Assembly: GCF_000612625.1 (NCBI RefSeq)
Contig: NZ_CCAS010000003.1
Coordinates: forward strand, 103,027-167,026
Length of the DNA: 64,000 nt
Direction: 5' to 3'
Source: Neobacillus jeddahensis
GTDB taxonomy: Bacteria > Bacillota > Bacilli > Bacillales > Cytobacillaceae
A program made the position numbers and the translations under genes. Under the pieces are notes generated by a model that saw nothing but the letters and a program-made list of their open reading frames with translations, was not told the DNA's origin and searched no databases. Positions 60,279-64,000 of the stretch are shown here, piece after piece (within the stretch, counting starts at the first letter, position 1; each line of letters opens with the position of its first letter).

Positions 60279-60568
60279 TTAGTCTCACACACCTAATTTA
60301 TTTTATATTTATTACGTCTATTCTACCAAAAAGTATTGAATAGTACCATATTAAGAACGAACTAATATTACAATATAATGAACATTGAAAATATCTAAAT
60401 AATTGTTTAAGGAGACAGTTATTTTGAAAAAAAGTGATGATAGAGGTAAGATAAGGAGTGTTATCAAGAGTGTCTAATGGATGCATTTAAGGAATAAAAA
60501 TGAATCTATGACGAACGGTATTCTTACATCTACATAAAAATAAACAAAAAGGAAGGGGACCCTTTTAC

Positions 60569-61318
60569 ATGATCGTCCTTAAATCACAACGAGAAATAGA
60601 AGCGATGAAAAAAGCCGGAGATATACTAGCAGCTTGTCATAAGGAAATTGCAAAACGAATTAAACCAGGAATTACAACCTGGGAGATTGAAATGTTTGTC
60701 GATGAGTTCTTAAAAAAGAATGGAGCAAAACCTGAACAAAAAGGGTATAAAGGCTATGAATATGCCACATGTGCAAGTATTAATGATGAGGTTTGCCATG
60801 GTTTCCCAAGAAAAGAACCATTAAAAGAAGGAGATATCGTTACGATTGATATGGTCGTGAATTATAATGGGGCTTTAGCGGATTCAGCATGGTCCTATCC
60901 GGTTGGTAATGTATCGGAAGAAACAGATCATTTATTATCCGTAACAAAAGAAGCCTTGTATAAGGGTATTGAACAAGCGGTTGTTGGCAATCGGATTGGT
61001 GATATTGGTCATGCCATTCAAACGTACGTAGAAGGTGAAGGCCTTTCTGTCGTTCGCGAATTTATTGGCCATGGAATTGGTGCGGTCATTCATGAGAAGC
61101 CAGATGTTCCTCATTATGGATTGCCAGGCAAAGGGGCGAGAATTAAAGAAGGAATGGTATTTACGATTGAACCGATGGTAAATATCGGTCGCTACCAAAC
61201 CAAGATGGATGACAACGGATGGACAGCCAGAACCATTGATGGTAAGTATTCAGCACAGTATGAACATACACTAGCGATTACAAAAGATGGCCCAATTATC
61301 CTAACAGAACAAAAATAA
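60569..61318 (+). CDS. map: Methionine aminopeptidase type I (MapB/YflG-like)
   Basis: Removes the initiator methionine from new proteins; cytoplasmic. The 249 residues have the pita-bread fold metal ligands in order: IDMVVNYNGALADSAW (two Asp), GHGIGAVIHEKPDVPHY (His), FTIEPMVNIG (Glu) and QYEHTLAITKDG (Glu). Length and sequence are those of the second B. subtilis enzyme, YflG, rather than the one in the ribosomal protein cluster. ATG 60569 follows AAGGAAGGGG. It is a single-gene unit. The 60279-60568 stretch before it shows nothing I can support beyond weak promoter-like DNA. Confidence 0.94.
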   Translation: MIVLKSQREIEAMKKAGDILAACHKEIAKRIKPGITTWEIEMFVDEFLKKNGAKPEQKGYKGYEYATCASINDEVCHGFPRKEPLKEGDIVTIDMVVNYNGALADSAWSYPVGNVSEETDHLLSVTKEALYKGIEQAVVGNRIGDIGHAIQTYVEGEGLSVVREFIGHGIGAVIHEKPDVPHYGLPGKGARIKEGMVFTIEPMVNIGRYQTKMDDNGWTARTIDGKYSAQYEHTLAITKDGPIILTEQK

Positions 61319-61321
61319 GGT

Positions 61322-61364
61322 AAAGACCCGTTATGCGGAATGAAGCGATAACGGGTCTTTTTAT
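61322..61364. terminator. Terminator after map, shared with YfkK-like gene
   Basis: AAAGACCCGTTAT pairs with ATAACGGGTCTTT over 12 or so bases, with a T-run on the forward strand and A-rich DNA for the reverse. Confidence 0.88.
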
Positions 61365-61589
61365 TTATCTTTTTCTTAGACTGCCAAGTTCTTCAACTAA
61401 TGCTTGCATTTCATTCGGACTAAATGAATTCTTTCGTAAGACCATTTCATATATTTCTTTTAATTCTTCGTACATTTCTTCATCAAAGTGAGAAGGTTTT
61501 ATTGCACCCAAATTTAGAACCTTCAATTTTTCTTTTATTTGCTCAATCATATATTCAACATTTTCAATTGACTTCTCTGATAAATTCAT
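61365..61589 (-). CDS. DUF1128 protein (YfkK, UPF0435)
   Basis: A 74-residue helical protein of the UPF0435/DUF1128 family, known as YfkK in B. subtilis. MIEQIKEKLKVLNLGAIKP and YEELKEIYEMVLRKNSFSPNEMQALVEELG are the family marks. No function is established. It faces map across a shared terminator and lies near a yfkH-like gene, as part of a Bacillus-type yfk neighbourhood. Confidence 0.85.
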   Translation of the reverse strand: MNLSEKSIENVEYMIEQIKEKLKVLNLGAIKPSHFDEEMYEELKEIYEMVLRKNSFSPNEMQALVEELGSLRKR

Positions 61590-61711
61590 TTTGTCACCCT
61601 TTTCGAATTAATAATCCCATCTTTTCATGTTAAAAACTACTTGTCAATACGTATACTGTGGTAAGTTTCTAATAGAAAGCAGGAAAATAATCTATGGACT
61701 TGCATAGAAAT

Positions 61712-61737
61712 GTTTGATAAAGCAAAATAAATGGTAA
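61712..61737 (+). promoter_or_regulatory. Possible sigma-B promoter of YtxH-like gene
   Basis: GTTTGA and TGGTAA are separated by 14 bp, near the GTTTAA-N12-15-GGGTAT pattern of sigma B (about two mismatches in the -10). General-stress control is known for some YtxH proteins, but the match is weak. Confidence 0.3.
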
Positions 61738-61807
61738 TATATTTATTGGTATTATTTTCTTTTAGGAACTATTCATGATAATAAATATTCTCGAAGGAGA
61801 GGTTAAG

Positions 61808-62176
61808 ATGACAAGGAACAATCAATTTTGGAAGGGTATACTTCTAGGCGCCATTGCGGGAGGAGCAATTAGCTTATTGGATAAACAAACTCGTGAAGTA
61901 ATGAAGGACAATGTTCAAAAGGCTACTAGTAAGGTTGTCTATATTGTACGCAACCCTAATGAAGTAACCGATAAAGTAAAGGGAACAGCAGCGAAGATTA
62001 AAAATACCTTTGAACAAGTAAGCGAGGATATTTCCTACATAACGGATAAGGTTGACGAACTAAGGGAGCTAACGCCACAGGTGGCTGATCTGATCAAAGA
62101 AACAAAAGACACGTTTTCAGATAATGAAGTGGAAGATTTGTTAGATGAGGTAGTAGAAAAACAATTAGTTAAGTAG
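61808..62176 (+). CDS. YtxH-domain stress-type protein
   Basis: A 122-residue protein. ATG 61808 follows GAAGGAGAGG; an upstream ATG lacks a site. It starts with a short hydrophobic helix (GILLGAIAGGAISLL) of the YtxH kind, followed by a long amphipathic helical region (QKATSKVVYIVRNPNEVTDK to the end). Relatives are general-stress proteins of unknown role. The next gene begins 10 bases downstream, so the two are co-transcribed. Confidence 0.75.
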   Translation: MTRNNQFWKGILLGAIAGGAISLLDKQTREVMKDNVQKATSKVVYIVRNPNEVTDKVKGTAAKIKNTFEQVSEDISYITDKVDELRELTPQVADLIKETKDTFSDNEVEDLLDEVVEKQLVK

Positions 62177-62186
62177 GAGGTTGGAG

Positions 62187-63023
62187 ATGGACAAGGTAAA
62201 GAATGTACGCTCCTCGTTATTAAGATTGCTTTGGCATCGGATTGAAGAGGATGATCTTCCAGGATTAAGCGCACAATTAGCCTACTTCTTTCTTCTTTCC
62301 CTGTTTCCACTTCTCATTGTTCTATTTACTCTTTTGCCATATTTCCCGATCCCTCATCAGGACATGCTAGGGATGATTAAAGATTTTGCCCCCGTTGAAG
62401 CCATGGAACTAATAGAGAAAAATGTGAAAGAGATTATGGCACAGCGGAATGGAGGCTTGCTCTCTTTCGGGATTATTGGCACCATTTGGTCTGCTTCGAA
62501 CGGGATTAATGCGGTCGTAAGGGCCTTTAATAAAGCTTACAATGTTAAGGAGAGCCGTTCCTTTATCGTTTCAAGGGCGATGGCTATTTTATTAACTCTT
62601 GGAATGATTTTCGTTTTTATTCTTGCCATTATTCTCCCTATTTTCGGCAAGGAAATTGGCATCTTTTTATTTTCAAAATTAGGCTATACAACGCAATTTA
62701 TTAAGCTATGGAATGCGATAAGCTGGCTAGTAAGTTCGATCATTCTGTTCCTTATTTTTACTGGCCTTTATTGGATTGCTCCAAATGTAAAGCTCAAATG
62801 TAAGAGTGCCTTTCCGGGAGCAGCGTTCGCAACAATTGGCTGGATTCTCTCATCAATGGGGTTATCCTTTTATGTAGGGAATATTAGCAATTATTCGCTT
62901 ACCTATGGAGGGATTGGTGCGATTATTGTATTAATGATTTGGTTATACATTTCTGCCTTTATTATCATTCTTGGTGGGGAGATTAACGCTTTTTATAGTG
63001 AAAAAAATAAATCAAACTGCTAA
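62187..63023 (+). CDS. YihY/BrkB-family membrane protein (YfkH type)
   Basis: Six-helix membrane protein of 278 residues (UPF0761). ATG 62187 has AGGAGG six bases ahead; TTG 62181 abuts that site. Family segments: DLPGLSAQLAYFFLLSLFPLLIVLFTLLPYF, GTIWSASNGINAVVRAFNKAY, FPGAAFATIGWILSSMG and GGIGAIIVLMIWLYISAFIIILGGEINA. Despite the old name ribonuclease BN, these are probably transporters or lipid-handling proteins, and the role is not known. It is co-transcribed with the YtxH gene. Confidence 0.88.
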   Translation: MDKVKNVRSSLLRLLWHRIEEDDLPGLSAQLAYFFLLSLFPLLIVLFTLLPYFPIPHQDMLGMIKDFAPVEAMELIEKNVKEIMAQRNGGLLSFGIIGTIWSASNGINAVVRAFNKAYNVKESRSFIVSRAMAILLTLGMIFVFILAIILPIFGKEIGIFLFSKLGYTTQFIKLWNAISWLVSSIILFLIFTGLYWIAPNVKLKCKSAFPGAAFATIGWILSSMGLSFYVGNISNYSLTYGGIGAIIVLMIWLYISAFIIILGGEINAFYSEKNKSNC

Positions 63024-63103
63024 TACTTTCCTTCATGAAAAAGAAGGATCTGTCTAAACTATGATGGAGGGCATAGCCCGCAACATCAAGGGAGGATCAC
63101 AAG

Positions 63104-63208
63104 ATGACGAAGCATACAAAAAAAGATGGCAGCACTAAGCAAAAAGGGAAGGGTAGTAAAGGAAATAAAACCTCTGGGTCAGCAAATGGCTCAAATGGAT
63201 ATCACTAA
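63104..63208 (+). CDS. 34-aa basic Lys/Gly/Ser-rich peptide
   Basis: A short gene with AAGGGAGGA about 5 bases ahead of ATG and a strong terminator after it, so it is probably expressed. The product is low-complexity and basic, starting MTKHTKKDGSTKQKGKGSKG and ending in a Ser/Gly/Asn tail, and could be a minor spore protein or nucleic-acid-binding peptide. No family is recognised. Confidence 0.5.
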   Translation: MTKHTKKDGSTKQKGKGSKGNKTSGSANGSNGYH

Positions 63209-63220
63209 TATAGAGTGAAG

Positions 63221-63256
63221 AAAGGCCGGGTGAATTTATTTCACCTGGCCTTTATA
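63221..63256 (+). terminator. Terminator of small basic peptide gene
   Basis: AAAGGCCGGGTGAA pairs with TTCACCTGGCCTTT (one G-U pair) over a few bases. Confidence 0.82.
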
Positions 63257-63260
63257 AAAA

Positions 63261-63489
63261 GATAAGAATGTATAAATTTTGACTTTGAGAATTGTCCAGC
63301 TCAAGAAGCCATCGGCTCGAGGTCACAAGCGGGTCCGTCGAGAAGGTTAAAGAACAACCTTCCCGCCGGCTCGTCTTGTGCTTGGCTACAGAAAGCTATC
63401 CTTTCTGTACGCATTAAGAGGGACTAAGTCGATTTTCAATCGACTAAGTCTCTCTATATCGACGATTACGGGGCCTTGCGCTTTTCTTA
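63261..63489. repeat. Full-length copy of a dispersed intergenic repeat
   Basis: About 229 bases whose ends match the short copy at 22192-22250. The interior has stacked inverted repeats: AGGTT/AACCT, GAAAG/CTTTC, and a long one with AGTCGATT-TTC-AATCGACT at its core. No reading frame is present. It looks like a non-coding mobile or RNA-type repeat. Confidence 0.7.
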
Positions 63490-63493
63490 CAGG

Positions 63494-63598
63494 GGACAAT
63501 CGGAAGTTCTGCGCGTAAAAAGGCACAACTAGTGGATTTGCTAGTGGTGCCTTCGCTTTGTTTTACGAATAAGATATTCGCGAAATTTTTGATTGTCC
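63494..63598. repeat. Nested 105-bp inverted-repeat element
   Basis: GGACAATC and GATTGTCC form the ends. Inside are CGTAAAA/TTTTACG and then AAGGCAC-CTAG/CTAG-GTGCCTT, so the whole segment can fold as one long hairpin. It is non-coding and MITE-like in form. Confidence 0.6.
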
Positions 63599-63670
63599 GA
63601 GAAGCATGAAGTCGCGGTACCTGGCCTCGCTCTTATCGGTTTTGAGATCCGGTTAAGCACCCGATCTGAT

Positions 63671-63861
63671 AAATAGACGGAAAAATTCCGCTTATTTAGG
63701 AATTATCATCAAAAATAGCCTAAATAGACGGAAAAATTCCGCCTATTGACTCGAAAAACGTGGAAATGAGGGGATTTTTTTTGCATAAGCGGAAAAACTC
63801 CGCTTATTTACCCCCGAAACGGGCCCCATTCTGTATTTAACCGGAAAAACTCCGCTTATTA
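63671..63861. repeat. Four short palindromic repeats (REP-like)
   Basis: Four units built on CGGAAAAA[CT]TCCGC with flanking AATA/TTATT arms start near 63671, 63722, 63784 and 63837, i.e. 51-62 bp apart. The third has perfect 9-bp arms (ATAAGCGGA); the others have one to three mismatches. The spacers are unrelated to each other. Confidence 0.75.
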
Positions 63862-63925
63862 TTTTCGTTGGTTACTCAATGGATTTGGCTTATCATTTCA
63901 CAGTGGCTTTTTCACAACTCCAGCC

Positions 63926-64000
63926 ATGTTTTCATGTGAAAAATGTGGTGGAGAAATGGACCCGGAGTATGATAAAGGAGTTCATAGAATAGAGTACAAA
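63926..64000 (+). CDS. Possible zinc-ribbon protein, cut by the window end
   Basis: Twenty-five open codons from ATG 63926 to the edge, beginning MFSCEKCGGEMDPEYDKG. The CxxC near the N-terminus is typical of small zinc-binding proteins. No ribosome site was found, and the rest lies outside the window, so this is only a possible gene. Confidence 0.3.
   Translation, partial: MFSCEKCGGEMDPEYDKGVHRIEYK

Noticed and set aside
60424..60477. A 17-codon TTG frame behind AAGGAGA between sinR and map
   Set aside because: The ribosome site is good, but the product is very short, without a motif or terminator, and the start is TTG; it was not called.
1..64000. tRNA genes, rRNA genes, CRISPR arrays, prophage or complete insertion sequences
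   Set aside because: No cloverleaf, rRNA core, regularly spaced identical repeats, integrase or transposase frame was seen on either strand.

Overview
The window is chromosomal DNA of a low-GC, spore-forming Gram-positive bacterium of the Bacillaceae, most like Neobacillus or a related Bacillus. This is judged from close protein resemblances (GntK, LiaIHFSR, EfeUOB, SinI/SinR, YetJ, TopB, a YfmL-like helicase, YhfW, YfkK, a SpoVB-like flippase), strong AGGAGG ribosome sites with some TTG/GTG starts, and intergenic repeats of the kind seen in this family. No rRNA, tRNA, CRISPR array, complete insertion sequence or phage was seen.

Layout. 0-7 kb: the 5' part of gntK (reverse strand), a split ThrE-type exporter, a secreted C39-like peptidase, a KinB-like kinase and an APC amino-acid permease. 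7-11.1 kb: a histidine kinase and an HD-GYP phosphodiesterase that share one membrane sensor domain, then a 23-codon Cys/Trp-rich peptide gene and a PqqD-like/M50 membrane protease, which together look like an undescribed peptide-maturation or peptide-signalling cassette. 11.2-19.3 kb: a nitrate-reductase operon built on a NasC-like catalytic subunit with a b-type membrane subunit, a four-cluster ferredoxin and a Rieske protein. It is followed by an Nre-type nitrate-sensing module (two kinases, NreC-like regulator, NreA-like GAF protein). 19.3-30 kb: glutaminyl-tRNA synthetase, a Gfo/Idh/MocA oxidoreductase, a NapH-like polyferredoxin, an SCP2 protein and an oligopeptide ABC transporter. 30-38 kb: an FNR-type regulator with an N-terminal cysteine cluster, an HMA protein, an MBL hydrolase, a YfmL-like helicase, YhfW, small membrane proteins and a LysM-CAP protein. 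38-46 kb: the lia envelope-stress operon and the Fur-controlled efeOBU iron-uptake operon. 46-57 kb: a flippase, an ECF sigma factor, YetJ-like protein, MscL, AmpS, an MFS transporter, TopB and HutH. 57-64 kb: psuKG, a c-di-GMP riboswitch in front of sinI, convergent sinR, a methionine aminopeptidase, YfkK, YtxH-like and YihY-family proteins, and a repeat-rich end.

How parts connect. Three promoters (the regulator gene itself, the HMA gene and the polyferredoxin gene) carry TGAT-N4-ATCA palindromes exactly 22 bp from a -10 box. This is class II FNR geometry and points to a local anaerobic regulon beside the nitrate-respiration cluster. A c-di-GMP-I riboswitch heads sinI, which would tie the biofilm switch SinI/SinR directly to c-di-GMP, and the window also holds an HD-GYP enzyme able in principle to degrade that messenger. 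All functional statements come from reading the sequence and family knowledge; no database search was run.
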